Below the pieces are notes generated by a model. It was not told the DNA's origin and made no database searches. It was given only the letters and a program-made list of their open reading frames with translations. This document shows positions 11,496-22,899 of a stretch of 64,000 nt of DNA, piece after piece. How positions within the stretch are numbered: the stretch's first letter is position 1; each line of letters begins with the position of its first letter. Source of the stretch: Desarmillaria ectypa (Eukaryota; Basidiomycota; Agaricomycetes; Agaricales; Physalacriaceae); NCBI GenBank assembly GCA_030407005.1, contig JAUDYN010000004.1, positions 2,294,001 to 2,358,000 on the forward strand. The letters are read 5' to 3'. Made by a program: the position numbers and the translations under genes.

Positions 11496-13277
11496 TGTTA
11501 CAGCCCTGCTTAAGCATGTGACTTAGAACATAAGCTGATCTCTTTGGGCTGTTATGTGTTTGAACAGTCACCCAGTTAGAGACTTAAGCCTGGTCTTTAG
11601 TGTATGTGATGATGTGCTTGGTAATGGTGAGTGACAAAAGAATTAGAGAATGGCAATGAACACCAATCACACTAAATCTCTTACTACTCTACACTTAATC
11701 ACCAATATTGAATTCAGGTGGTTTTGAGTATAATGGAAGCACTCTGCAGATTTCAATAATCAAGTACAATTGTCTTAAAGACATTTTATTCATTACTAGT
11801 GAGTTTATACAAAGTACTACTCGTACTAGTGGGGTGGGTAAGACACAATTGGATAAGAGTGACTTGGTTTGAGCTACTGTGCTTGTTCTGACTGAAACTG
11901 CTTCAGACTGGTGGCACTCTTGGCCCTATACTGCTTCCTACAAGTGATAAACACTTGACTAGCTGCACTCTTGGCTAACTAGTGGTGCTCTTGGCCTAAG
12001 AATAAACTATAACTCTGAGAACTTTGCTTGAACTAACTTCAAAACACTCCGGACCTTTGCAGGACACAATAGTGACTCTAATAGACTTCAATTCAATGCA
12101 ATTCTATGGGTGACTTAGCGACTATTAATCACTTCATCAAGGTTAAGCACAAAAGCCTTTAATTGGGGACACCAGTTACTACCAGTGAGGGCTCAACTGC
12201 AGGGATGGCTTGCCTGGTTTGCATGAGTGCCTATCCCACTACTTATATACTACTGAGGCAAAACTATAAATATCATCTGGGTATAGGGTATATTGGTAAG
12301 GATTTCTTGGCTAGTCACGAATAATGGTGAATAATCACACAATAGTCAGTCTAGTCAGTTTTCTTTTCAAATATTCAGTCTAGAGACTCCACAGTTGCTC
12401 TTTCTGCACCCTTGGCACAACTACATGCCCTAGTAACGTGGTTATATGAATATCTGGATATTGGTACCTATAACAGCTATCTGATCATGATCAAGGGTGC
12501 AGTCCGGCTCCACTAGCATCGATCATAAGAGATCTATATCGAAATAGTCGGATCTAGGCTCAAGGTTAATCCATTCCTAATTTATTTCTAAGTCCTGTTT
12601 TAAGATTGCCATGTGACTAGTTATCCTGACTTAGGCATTTATGCCCAGTCTGGGCTGCTAGTGACAGAACTTGACGAGATCTGTGTACTCTGCTCCTGGT
12701 TTTGGTGTGCTAGTAGCATCCTTCATTTGCTAGTGGCTGTATTTCATTTAGTCCTGCTAGCATTCGAGTTACTAGTCTGGCTGGCTGGTAGATTTAACCC
12801 ACTAATGGTATTGCATCTAAGTCCTGGCTCTACCAGTTGCTTACTGCTTTTAACTATCAGCTTGAAGCCTCAGCTATAGTCCTCTATGTATCACTAGTAT
12901 AGGATAGATGTGCAATAGTATTGTTACAAAATCACAAAATCTAGGTGTGAATGCATAGATGGCATATCAGTGAGTAAGAGGTATAGAAATATAATTTAGT
13001 CGAAAGATAGAGTATAATAGTGTAGTTTACTCTACTTATATACTGTAAGTATGGTGTTTATTTATAGGTAAAATGGTTTGGTCCATGCTGGAATGGTGTC
13101 AAAGTAGAATGGTCTGGAAGGATCATGGTCCAATGGGAGAGGTCTGGAGTAATTGTTTGTAAGAACAAGGGTAACAGTCAGTGAGTATGTTGATACGAGA
13201 CAGATTTCTTGGGTGATTAGATAGCTGAGTCATGGATATGACTCAGATAAGATAAGATAAATGGAAAAATCATAACA
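11496..13277 (-). repeat. Upstream LTR of element B, split by insert X
   Basis: The minus-strand LTR begins TGTTATG (13277) and ends TGTAACA (11496). Removing insert X and one copy of its 4-bp duplication leaves 418 bp, exactly the length of the other two LTRs of this family. The TATA box and predicted RNA start lie in the 12970-13277 part. Its best partner in sequence is LTR 2629-3046. The bases beyond it, GTCTC on the minus strand (13282-13278), compare with GCCTC at 3047-3051. Confidence 0.9.
11610..12969. mobile_element. Insert X: 1,360-bp solo-LTR-like insertion inside the B LTR
   Basis: The insert begins TGATGTGC and ends GCATATCA; the ends are TG...CA and near-inverted (7 of 8 bases). 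It is bordered by GTGA at 11606-11609 and 12970-12973, a 4-bp target duplication. Cutting it out restores a 418-bp LTR. It contains no convincing protein; an 88-codon frame at 12613-12879 looks fortuitous. CTAGT and ACTAGT words recur. A large solo LTR of an unrelated family is the simplest reading, though a short non-autonomous element is possible. Confidence 0.7.
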
Positions 13278-14751
13278 GAGACCAGTTGTACTTCTATCAT
13301 GAAGTTCCATTCAGCACTCTTGGTACCATGAATATACCATATGAGTTTATGGAGTTCATAGAGCCATTCTCTGGCATCATTTCCTCCTTTCTTCAATTTT
13401 TCAATAAGTTCTTTGGTGATTTCTTTTAGTCATTTGGAGTGAACCTATATAAAAAGAGCAGCCTTCACAATGGCTGAATTCTTTGCAGTGCAGACCACAC
13501 ATAATGTCCAATCTATTTTGAAAGGTTTATACCAGACATCAGTGGGTAGTCTCTTGTTGAGGTGAAGATTGAGTGAGAGTTTCTTTTCTTCATAGTGCTG
13601 CCTCTCTTTAGAGAGACAGAAGGCTGTAGCATCTTCTTCATCTGGTACCTCTTCTATAGTAACCCTAAGCCCTCTTTTTACTGCCTAGGCACCAGCAGGC
13701 CCTCCCTCTTCTTCAGCTGTGTCAGTGCCTGATAGAGGGTTGTTAGGGCAGGATTTGCAGTTTCTGGAGGTATCATTCCTCATGGCAAAGGGCCACTCAG
13801 GGACAACAGGTTAGGCCTGGATTGTCTAAGTAGACAGTTCAGCCTTCCCTTTTTCCTCCAAGCCTAGCAATTCACTCAAACTATTTTCAGAATTGCTGAC
13901 TTAGGAAGGGAATTTATCTAGGGTCCTCCAGGTTGTTCAGCCTTGGTAGGCACTTAGGATATCCTCCACAGGCCCTGACAAAGCATGACTTGACCCCCTA
14001 GAGAGTGCTAAGGCTTTTGACTTCAGAGGCCTAAAGGTGTCCCATCTACTTGCCTCTGTCCCAAGTATGACTCATATTGTGGTGCCAGCACCATCTGGCA
14101 AATCCCACACTTCATCAGAGGATCAGAATTTGAGGTATATAATTATATCATTGCTGCTTCATAGCATGTCATATCAGTTTAAGATTGTCAATTCTTTTAC
14201 TGGCTTGTTCAAGATATAAGAAGCATCAGAAGTAGTAATGAGATTGTTCTTGATATCAATGCACATGTTTACAAAAGTATCTAAAGGTATGGCATAAGTC
14301 CAACTGGCAGAGAGTGAGAATGTACCAGTATAGGTTTGGATCATCAAAGGAGAATTAAACTCTTGATGACCTAATCTTTTACTTCTTCCACCTTGGAGTC
14401 TGTTTTCTCCTTGACCTTTGAGACAGTTATTATAGAGCATATGTCCTAGAACTCCTTTTTCTTTGGGCAGTCTTTAGCCATGTGGCCCTTCTCATTATAT
14501 TGAAAGCATCAGCCTTCTGCTTTTCATCAGTCAATTTGCATTGGCTGTCTTTGTCTGCTATAAGTGGACCATCTTCCCATTGCCATATCTCAGCCCAGTC
14601 CTAAATTGGCTGCTGATTTAGCAGTTGATGAACTTGTTGCCTCAGTAGCTGGTTTACTGCTGGGGTTCAGTTGGGGTCAGTGATCATCTCTCTTAGAGTT
14701 GTCATGAAAGTTACTGGTGGTCTGATCAAAAACCCACTTGTATTGCTGCTC
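13278..14751 (-). pseudogene. Element D: gag 3' part and linker to protease, decayed
   Basis: Minus-strand similarity to gag of B and C is clear, although D is more diverged. It covers the linker before protease at the low-coordinate end, the spacer (about 13,400-13,750), and a zinc-knuckle region around 14,450-14,530 beside a window matching the B and C segment after the knuckle. It ends at the target duplication TGCTC (14747-14751) where solo LTR E was inserted. The same gag resumes at 23569. Stops and shifts are frequent and CpG is scarce. Confidence 0.75.
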
Positions 14752-14919
14752 TATTATGATTTTTTCTTTTTTCAATCTTATCTTATTCTCTAATTGCATT
14801 GCATCTTATCTGCTTACCCCACTCCAACTTCTATCCATCAATTCACATCTAATACATATGGATACCTCATGAAACTGCACAATAACTTTGCTATGGTCAT
14901 GCACTCAGCATGCTATTCT
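14752..14919 (+). repeat. Solo LTR E, left piece
   Basis: This is the first 168 bp of a D-family LTR in plus orientation, starting TATTATGATTTT (family start TGTTATGATTTT with one G-to-A change). It is cut at the target site ATTCT of element C and resumes at 23321. The two pieces together make 411 bp, the usual LTR length here. The flanks TGCTC (14747-14751) and TGTTC (23564-23568) fit a 5-bp duplication with one transition. Confidence 0.75.
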
Positions 14920-15335
14920 TGTTAGGTACCCACTTAGTCATGTGCTTGGGATGTCAGCTGTTCTCTAGGGGCTGTTATGCATTCGAACAATTACCCAAGT
15001 AGAGAGTTAAGCGTAGTCTTCAGGTTGTGAGAATAAGAGGTATATGATTAAAGTTTAGTCGAAAGATAGAGTACAATGGTGGGTTTTACTCTACTTATAT
15101 ACTGTTTTTATGGTGATATATATAGCTGAAATGGTAAAGTCCATGCTTGAATGGTGTCGAAGGAGAATGGTCTAAAAGGATCATTGGTCCAATGAGGAAT
15201 GTCTGGGGTGACAGTTTGTGGGAATGAGGGTGTGAGTCGGTGAGAGGATCAATATGAGTTGGAAACAGTGGTAGATTAGATGAATGAGTCATGGATATGA
15301 CTCAGATAAGATAAGATAATGGAAAAATCATAATA
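14920..15335 (-). repeat. 3' LTR of element C, 416 bp
   Basis: The LTR is read from 15335 to 14920, with TATATAA at 15101-15095 and the predicted RNA start ATCTTTCGACTAA at 15067-15055. It differs from the other C LTR at about 22 positions counted by eye, all transitions. Its outer end reads CATAATA instead of CATAACA, one of those transitions. Confidence 0.93.
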
Positions 15336-15367
15336 TTACCCCCTTGTTAAAGCAGTTGTCCTGACTG

Positions 15368-18300
15368 CTAAGGCTCTTCTTCAGAGGTGTCAAACTGTGT
15401 TTTGATTTGACTGATCCAGTATTGATCAATCAACTTTTTCCATAGCTTCTCATCAGAATTGATGATCCACTTGGTATATTCATCTTTTCATTTAGCACCA
15501 TGTTCCAAATATTCGTGGTCTAGGATCTTGACCACTAATTTGTTCTTGGTTACAATTTTTGGAGTGTATATGGCATGGTTTATGCTGGCCTGATACTCTT
15601 GGATTGCTTCCAAGGCATTCATCATCTCATTTTCTCAGACCCATGAGTTGTGTTCATGGGTCCAACCCTTCCATTTGACCAGATAGTCTATTACTTCTGT
15701 GGATGGTTGTCCTCTTTTGGAGCATACCTTCCTAGTGTGCGAGTCCAAGACTTCTTCTATTTCATATTCTTCTTGACTGTCGACGAGATCCAGAGGAGGA
15801 GGCAGCAGTGGCTGCTGATTCAGGAATGTAGGCATGACATAGGGGGTTAACAACTTCTTGTTGAATTGGGGGTGAATGTTCCAATGAGGCAGCAGCTTCA
15901 ACTTGTATGCTGCTGCTCCTGACTTTTTGATAATCTCAAATGGTCCCGTTCATTTATTGTTGAGTTTTTTCTTGGGTCATGGAAGATGTAAGTTGGCAGT
16001 GTCCAACCAGACTTTATCACCAATTCAGTATTCCTGTGGCAATTGTTTTCGCTTGTCATATTGTGCCTTCATTTGTGCCACTGCCTTTTTCAAGGCGTCA
16101 TGTACCTTTTTATGGACCTTGGCCATTGTTTCAGTGAAGTTGACAGCTGTGGGATTCGTGAAGCTGGTTTTCTGGATTGACTTGGGAATGAGTTGAGGAT
16201 TACATCTGTACAGGACCATGAAGGGACTTTTGTCCATGGCTGAATGAGTTCAGTTGTTGTGGGTGAATTCTGCGAGAGGTAACCATGCCACCCAGTCCAT
16301 TTGTCGATGGTTGACAAAGATTCGAAGGTATTTTTCAACCTTCTGGTTGACTCTCTCTATCTGTCCATCTGTCTGGGGGTGATATGCCATTGAGGTGTTC
16401 TGCATGATATCCAGCATTTAGTAGAGTTCCTTCATGAACATGGATATGAATTGTGGTCTCTGGTCAGATATGACCACTTGTGGCATTCCATATTTTGCAT
16501 ACACATGGTTGTGGAGCATTAATGCCCATCCTTCTGCAGATAGTTTCTCATTGCATGGGATGAGGAGTATGTTTTTGGAAAACTGGTCTATGATGACAAG
16601 CAATGTGTCAAAGCCTTCAGATTCTGGGAGACCTGTGACCATGTTGACTGAAATATGGGTCCATGGAGTGTCAGAGATGGTGTTGGGATGAAGAGGCACA
16701 GCTTTGGCCTGCATGTTGCTCTTTGTTCATTGACAAATCTCACATCCTTTGATATAGGACTCGACATCCTTCTTCATCTTGGGCCACCAGTATTCTTGGA
16801 GGATGAGCTCCTTGGTCTTGGCGATTTCTGGATGGCCCATGATGATATGGTCATGATATTGTGAAATAATTTCACTGTGAAGGGATAATTCCTTGAGAAT
16901 ATAGATTTGCCCATCATACCACAAGATTTCATCTTCTTGGGTGATTTCTTGCTCATAGTTGAGAGATTTCTCAATTTCCTGATTCCAATGATTCTTTTGT
17001 CATGTTGCATCTCTTATACATGTGGTTCGTTCTTTGGTAGTGGGTAATATCAGTGCCCAGAAGTGTTCAGGAGAAAGGACAACAATGTCTTGGTTGTCTT
17101 CCTTTTCTTGATCATGATTGTCTCATCTACTGAGAAGATCTGCCTTCTGGTTGGCGGTTCCAGCTTTGTGTTGAAGAACAAAGTGGTACTCAGCCAATTC
17201 TGTGACCCACCGAGCTTGTCAGTGGTTCAGCTTCTAGGGTTTCCAGAAATACTGGAGGTTTTGGTAGTCCATCCAGATTTTGATAGTCTCTTTGGTGCCC
17301 ATGAGGTAATGATGCCATTCTTCTAGAGCTAGCATGATTGCTAGTAACTCTTTGTCATAGATCTCATAATTGTGCTCCATGACAGTTAATGCTTTTGACA
17401 TAAATGCAACTGGTCTCCATTTTCCATTCTGTTCTTGGCTTAGAACAGCACCAATCACTCCATCACTGGCATCTGCCTCTACTTGAAATTTCCCATTATC
17501 AGAGGGAATCGTTAGGACTACATTCATTGTCATCAACTTCTTGAGTTGTGAAAATGCCTGTTCCTGATCTGATCCCCACATCCAGTCTACCTTTCCTGTT
17601 AACTGGATAAGGGGATGCATGATCTTGGAGTAGTCCTAGATGAACTTTCAGTAAAAGTTCATGAATCCTAGGAAGGATTGGAGTTCCTTTTTCTTTGTCA
17701 GAGTTGACCATTCAGCGATTCCTGCAATCTTGACTGGGTCCATGTGAATAGCATCTTCACTGATGATGACACCCAAGTATTCAGTCTTGAGTACTTCAAA
17801 CTCACATTTCTCTGCTTTGAGAAACAGTTTGTTTTCTTGGAGATGTTGGAGCACTTGTTGAACGATGATTCAGTGTTCAGACAATGATTTGGTGAAGATA
17901 AGGATATCATCAAGGTAAATGATAACCTTCCCTCTAGTGATTAAATCCTTGAATATGTTGTTCATCATTCATTGGAATATAGCAGGTGAATTCGTGAGAC
18001 TGAAGAACATCACTGGAGGTTCAAAGAGACCTCAATTAGTCCTGAAAGCGGCTTTCTCTTCATCCCCATCTCTGATGTGGACATTATTGTATCCCAAACA
18101 AACATCCAACTTAGAGAAATATTTTGCTCCTCATAATTTGTTGATGAGTTCAGAAATTAGAGGAAGAGGATAACGATTCTTGATTGTCATTTTGTTCAGT
18201 TTTCGATAGTCCTGAACAGGTTGTAGCAATCTGTCCTTTTTCTTAATAAAGAAGAAGGGGGATGCAAATGGGGATTTTGAGGGATGGATTTGTCCTGAAT

Positions 18301-19020
18301 CTAAGTTCTCATCTAAGAACTTGTTGAGTTGTTCTTGTTCATTTCGGTTGAGCAGATAGACTTTGCAGTCCAGTGTGGACTTTGCATTGGGACTAGCTCG
18401 ATTGCATGGTCCCAGGGTCTTCATTTGGGTAGGTCATCAAAGCTTTCTTTTGAGAATAAATCTCTAAAGCTTTAGTACTGAGGAGGCACAAGCTTCTCAA
18501 AGGTCTGTTTCAGTTTCTCAGCATTTTCTGCTGCTGCCAGTTTGTTTGCATGATGGACTGCTGAAAGGATAATTTCTTCTTGCATATTGATGGCAAAAAT
18601 ACTTTCACCTTCCTCTAACTCTTCATCCCATCGATCTTCTTCATCTGCATCTGGAAGTGTGAAGTAATTCCTGACACAATGACATCATCCAAATGTCAAG
18701 GTTCCTGCTTTCCAATTGATGAAAGGGTTGTGGCATTTAAGCCAGTCGTGGCCCAAGTACATAGTCTTAGAACCCAAGTCAGTGACTGCAAGGTCAATTC
18801 ATTTGCTGTGGTCTCCGATAGTCATTCAGAGTTCCATGAATTCAGTGACATCACCTATCTTGTTGCAGGTTCTGTCTGCATTGTAGACTGGAATCGGGGT
18901 GGTGGCCTTTCGGGTGTCCAACCGATGTTGTTGGACATATGTTTGGTTGATAGAGCTGCCTGTACAGCCACTATCCAACAATGCTCAGGTTGTCAATGTC
19001 TGCTTCCCCATACAAGGAGA
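15368..19020 (-). pseudogene. Element C pol: protease, RT, RNase H, integrase, chromodomain
   Basis: Minus-strand order: protease (about 19,000-18,680, DSGCTGSS intact), reverse transcriptase (about 18,420-17,640, YLDD intact at 17917-17906), RNase H (about 17,620-17,240), integrase (about 16,990-16,390, with a TAYHPQTD-type motif) and chromodomain (about 15,800-15,635, WKGWTHEHNSWV). The stop is at 15370-15368. In the integrase the first catalytic-region Asp appears as Asn (HISVNMVTG, against SVDMITG in B). Several TGA codons interrupt the frame, so the polyprotein could not be made from this copy. It is the best template here for the family. Confidence 0.88.
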
Positions 19021-19294
19021 GAGCTGGATATCCACCAGGAAGTCTTGTCCTGAGCTTTTGGTACTGCAGATATAGCAGATCAGTTCATGGAGTTTGTAGA
19101 GCTGCTCATGTGCAAGGCTCTCTCTGGTTCTTAAGCTTTGAACAAGCTCATCATCTATCTCTCCAAGTCATTTGGGATGAACCCAAATGAAGAGAACTGC
19201 TTTGGTGGCTGCCAAGTTCTTGGAACTGCGAACTGCGCACAGAGTCCAGTCAATACCAAATGGTCTGTACCACTGATGATCACATGCTTCCCTT

Positions 19295-19425
19295 TTGGGC
19301 AAGACTTCAAGTTTTGGTACCCCCTTGTTAGGCAGGATTTTAGGTTCAGTGTCTCCCAATTGGACAGGACTTTGAGTTTGGTGCTTCCCAATTGGGCAAG
19401 ACTTCAAGTGTCAGGGTATTGGCTT
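19295..19425 (-). repeat. Tandem 33-bp units in the element C gag-pol spacer
   Basis: Four head-to-tail units of 32-33 bp encode 11-residue repeats of the PKLEVLPNxEA type. Element B has three at the matching place (about 7910-8010). One C unit is 1 bp short, which moves the reading frame. The difference in copy number shows that this linker expands and contracts. Confidence 0.6.
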
Positions 19426-19439
19426 TGGACTGGCTAGCT

Positions 19440-22400
19440 TGCCATAGTCTAAAGGCCATGTTATCTTCTTTGCCGGGTACTTTGACAATAGTGGTTCTAC
19501 TGGAATGCCCCCTTTTTACCATCTGGGCACTAGCGGCTTCCCCCTGTTCTTTGGCTTTAGTTCACTCGGGAACTTTCCAGGCCTTGGGAGGAGTCTGGTA
19601 TCGGCTTGAGGCATCCAAGGTTCCACTTCTACTAGCCATTGCGGCAGAGTACTGAGCTTCTGCATCCAGGGCGAATCTCATCAACATTGCCTGTGGCTCC
19701 GTGATCAGCTGTTCTCCCACCAGTCCAACTAGCATGTGGCCCCACTCCTGACCCTGGTGAGGGGTGCTCTCCTGGTCCCCCGCTGACCCTGGTGAGGCTG
19801 TTGGACTTGTCCCTCTGCTCGAGGAGGACACTGAGGTGTTCAGACTTCTGGGAGGCCCAAAGGAGTCCCACCTACTACCCTCTGTCCATCGCTGATTGCT
19901 CAGTGGTGTATCCAGTGAGCTGAGCTCGTTGGACTTTGTGGTGGTGCCAGCATCATCTAGCAAGTCCTGCACCTCATCAGAGGCTCGGAAATTGTCACTA
20001 CAGATACTCATGTCAGCTTCTTGATGGAGGATGACATACCTGTTTATTGTCGATTCTTTGGTTGTCTTTGGCTTCAGGGTCTGTGAAGTCATAGAATATT
20101 TATTTGTATTTTCCGGAAATTGTCTATATTTATATTAATTAGTCTGACCTGTGGAAACCAAGGACTCACCTTGAGGCTTGGTCAAGCAAGGGGAATTGAA
20201 CCTTTGTTGACCTAGTCTTTTGCCTCTTCGATCTTGTTCGTGACTGGCACCACTTCGTTAGTGGGCCCCAAGGATCGAACATCCCTCAACTCTTTTCTTT
20301 TAGGGCAATCCTTGCTCAGGTGACCTTTTTTGTCACATCTGAAGCATCTGCTCTCGGCCCTTTGCTGATCGATGTCCATGGGCTTTCCTGCCCCTCCATA
20401 TGTCATCCACTGACCAGTCCTGGCATCCTGACTAACTCCTGTGCTGGCAGTTGGCTTTGAAGCTGAGGAACTTGTCGCCCCAGTGGCAGCTTTGCCGCTG
20501 GGCTGCTGTTGGTGTTGGGGACAGGAGTCCTTCTTCTGCCCATCCTGGGGTGCACCAGTGGTCTGGTCAAAGACCCATTTTCATTGTCATTCCTCGTACA
20601 TCCTGAGGATCCATTCTTTCCACTCTGGGTATGAGCATGGGATATTGACACCCATATTCAAGATGAAGATAGTATAGGAGCTCGGAACTCCTAGTCATAC
20701 TGCTCTCACCATGGTGCCATGCTCAGCTTCATCAGTTCATTGGCCCACTAGCTTCGCTTCTTCTTCCAACTTCTGGAAGTAATAGGAGGCAGGCTGCACT
20801 CCCATTTGGAGATTGAACATTCTTTTTTCATGGATTTCTTCAATTGCAGGTTCTCGGAATTGACGTGAGACCATGTCAATGAAGTCGGCCTAGTCAGGAT
20901 ATCAGAAGTGGGCAGCAGTGCTGTCATAGGCATCGCCAACCCAAAATTCAGGTCTCTTGTAGACCCACCAGTCCTTGGTGACTCCCTCGAAGTGGAAAGT
21001 CGCAAACAGTACCAAGTGCGACAGCACTTGGAAGTAGTGTCAGAACACTTCAAAGTAGGCGATGCAATCACCTATGAAGCATTCAATGTCATCATGATCC
21101 TCTTTGAATAGTGAGGGAACCTTGATGAGTGTGGGTTTGATGCCCAGGTACAGGGCATCAGTAGCAGCATTTCCAATGGGGTTGGGAATGGGGTTGGGAG
21201 GACCCTTGCTGGGGGGCAGTCTTGGGATTGAGTAATGATCTGGCCTTGGACCCCAGTAGCCTCTTGGTGGCTCCGAGAGTCTGCCCCTGTCAGGTTCCTT
21301 CCCCTTGTCTTGGTCGCAGAGATAATCTGCTATCATCCTTCAAGTGGATTCCTCCTGCTTGAGCTCTTCACACATCTCTGTGATGTGCTTCTCCTTCTCA
21401 GCCAATGCGGTTTTCATCTGTTGGCATATTTCTTCCACCATTGCTGGGGTTCTCAATGCCCCTGCAGTGGTGGTTTCTGCAGGGATGTTTTTGGCTTCCA
21501 TGTCTTCTCCTGCCCCTGCAAAGAGAAGACTGCCACCCTGATAAGGATGGTAGCCTTGGTGATGTGCCCAGTGATGTGGGGATGAGTCAGGTAGTGGTCA
21601 TGGGTTTACAACTGGAGTATCTAGGGGGTAATCTGGAAATGTTTCGTATTGGGGCTGGTGGTATTCCAGCCTGCCATAATAACCTGTATCATAGATTAAC
21701 ATATCGTACTGGGGCCTTTGCCCCCATCTACTCCTCTCTTGCAACCTCCAGTCATCATAAGTGTCATAGAGTCCATTCCAGGTCCCTCTGCTTCTCCATG
21801 TCTCTGGCTCGAAGCCCTGGAAATATATCTCTGGCAGAGGGGCAGAATATACTTCAGTCCTGGTTTGTGCATATCCGGGCATGAAGGATGGCAGCTGGGT
21901 CTGGGCCCCAAATGGGGTCTCCTTGGTTGAGTGCCAGCCACTCATTCATTTCAGGTCTGGGCTCATTCCAGAGATCTCTTGATTTGACATCCCATCATCA
22001 AACTTCCCAGGCTGTGGTCCTAAAGGGACCAAATAGCCTTCGATCAACCTCAGAGAGGTCAGGCCAAATATAGTCCCCCCCATTTAGATTGAAGGGGTCA
22101 TTGGAGGCACTGGGAGTGGCCGGGACCTGGGCGTCGAGCTCCCTGTCAGACTTGTCAGAGAGTTTGATGACAGGGAGTGAGAAGGTTGAGTTGGTCCCTC
22201 CTCAGGGCCAGGTTTCATGGCCCCAGGCACCATATGAGTGGTTTTGATCCATTCTGGGATCGTCTGGGTGTTGGGGTCTGTGGTAGGACTCATTGTCACT
22301 GTCAGGGGAGGGGGAGTATGAGTGTACTCACCAGTGTTGCTGGCAGAAGGCAGGGATTGTGGGATGAGGGGGAGGGCCAGGGTAGGGGTGGGGGGCATCA

Positions 22401-22500
22401 TCATCCTGAGCCTGAACATCCTGCACATATTCCTGGGCTGGGGTGGGGGTGGGTCATTCCATCCTGTAGCAGAGTAGAACTGCCCATGCATTATGGATAC
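19440..22500 (-). pseudogene. Element C gag region: disordered N-part, capsid-like core, CCHC knuckle, spacer
   Basis: Read on the minus strand: a proline-rich N-part with GWNDPPPPQP (about 22,455), an acidic section, an aromatic section around 21,600-21,900 (YDTYDDWRLQERSRWG), a charged helical segment (21,500-21,340), a capsid-like region (about 21,230-20,750, TKDWWVYKRPEF and YYFQKLEEEAKL), a CCHC knuckle CFRCDKKGHLSKDC (about 20,345-20,300) and a Ser/Pro-rich spacer. The knuckle is complete. Frames are interrupted by several stops. The N-terminal 130 or so residues are conserved with B but match no family I recognise. Confidence 0.82.
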
Positions 22501-22687
22501 AGGCAGAGAAGGGCCCAGGAGTCAGGGGCCTCTCATCATTGGTGCTCCCCTTGGAGGTGGACATGATTGTGAAACAGGCCTGGGGATGGATGAGTGGTGT
22601 CACCTCTCATTGTCCCAGTCAGGTGGCAGGTAGCTCCTGGAGAAGGTCATGTTCCAGATGCTGTGAGGGTCAGGGTGGTAGGTTTGG

Positions 22688-22840
22688 TCAGTGAACCCAC
22701 CTTTGTTGGAGGAGAGTTCGAATTTCTTTCTTGTAAAGTAAGATGATAAGGACCATGAAAAAAGTCAAAAGGATGGCACTGCCAATTGCGACACCGAGAG
22801 AAATGGTGTGGGGTTCTTGTCAGTTTTTCTCATTGGGCAT
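22688..22840 (-). CDS. Short membrane-segment ORF ahead of element C gag
   Basis: From ATG at 22840, 47 nt after the primer site, the frame gives 50 codons with a hydrophobic segment (ISLGVAIGSAILLTFF, then MVLIILLYK), a basic tail KEIRTLLQQR and a TGA at 22688-22690. One internal TGA falls at codon 7, before the membrane segment. The peptide aligns with that of element B without gaps across the membrane segment, and its end coincides with the B stop. See the matching entries in B and D. Confidence 0.5.
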
Positions 22841-22886
22841 GAGAAAGTGCTTCTTTATGGCTAGCGTTTAAAGAAGCAGAAGAAGA

Positions 22887-22899
22887 ATCTTTCAACTAA
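22887..22899 (-). other. Primer-binding site of element C
   Basis: Directly after the LTR the minus strand reads TTAGTTGAAAGAT. It pairs with the predicted RNA 5' end ATCTTTCGACTAA (23047-23035) along all 13 bases, one pair being a G-U wobble where B has G-C. The change is a CpG-type C-to-T. Confidence 0.68.

Larger units (their letters stand above)
3520..13277 (-). mobile_element. Element B: Ty3/Gypsy chromovirus-type LTR retrotransposon, composite
   Basis: The element is read on the minus strand: upstream LTR 13277-11496 (interrupted by insert X), primer site 11495-11483, short membrane ORF, gag, protease, reverse transcriptase, RNase H, integrase, chromodomain and an LTR at 3937-3520. No direct target duplication is found at its present ends (GTATA at 3515-3519 on the left, GAGAC at 13278-13282 on the right). 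The right flank instead matches the base order after LTR 2629-3046. The 3' half therefore seems to come from another element through an inversion. B entered the protease linker of element D. Confidence 0.9.

Noticed and set aside
12613..12879. 88-codon frame inside insert X
   Set aside because: No similarity to element proteins. It lies in a non-coding, LTR-like insert and is hydrophobic by composition only.
3515..13282. Simple target duplication for element B at its present ends
   Set aside because: GTATA on the left and GAGAC on the right do not match. The GTCTC/GCCTC pair through LTR 2629-3046 explains the flanks better.
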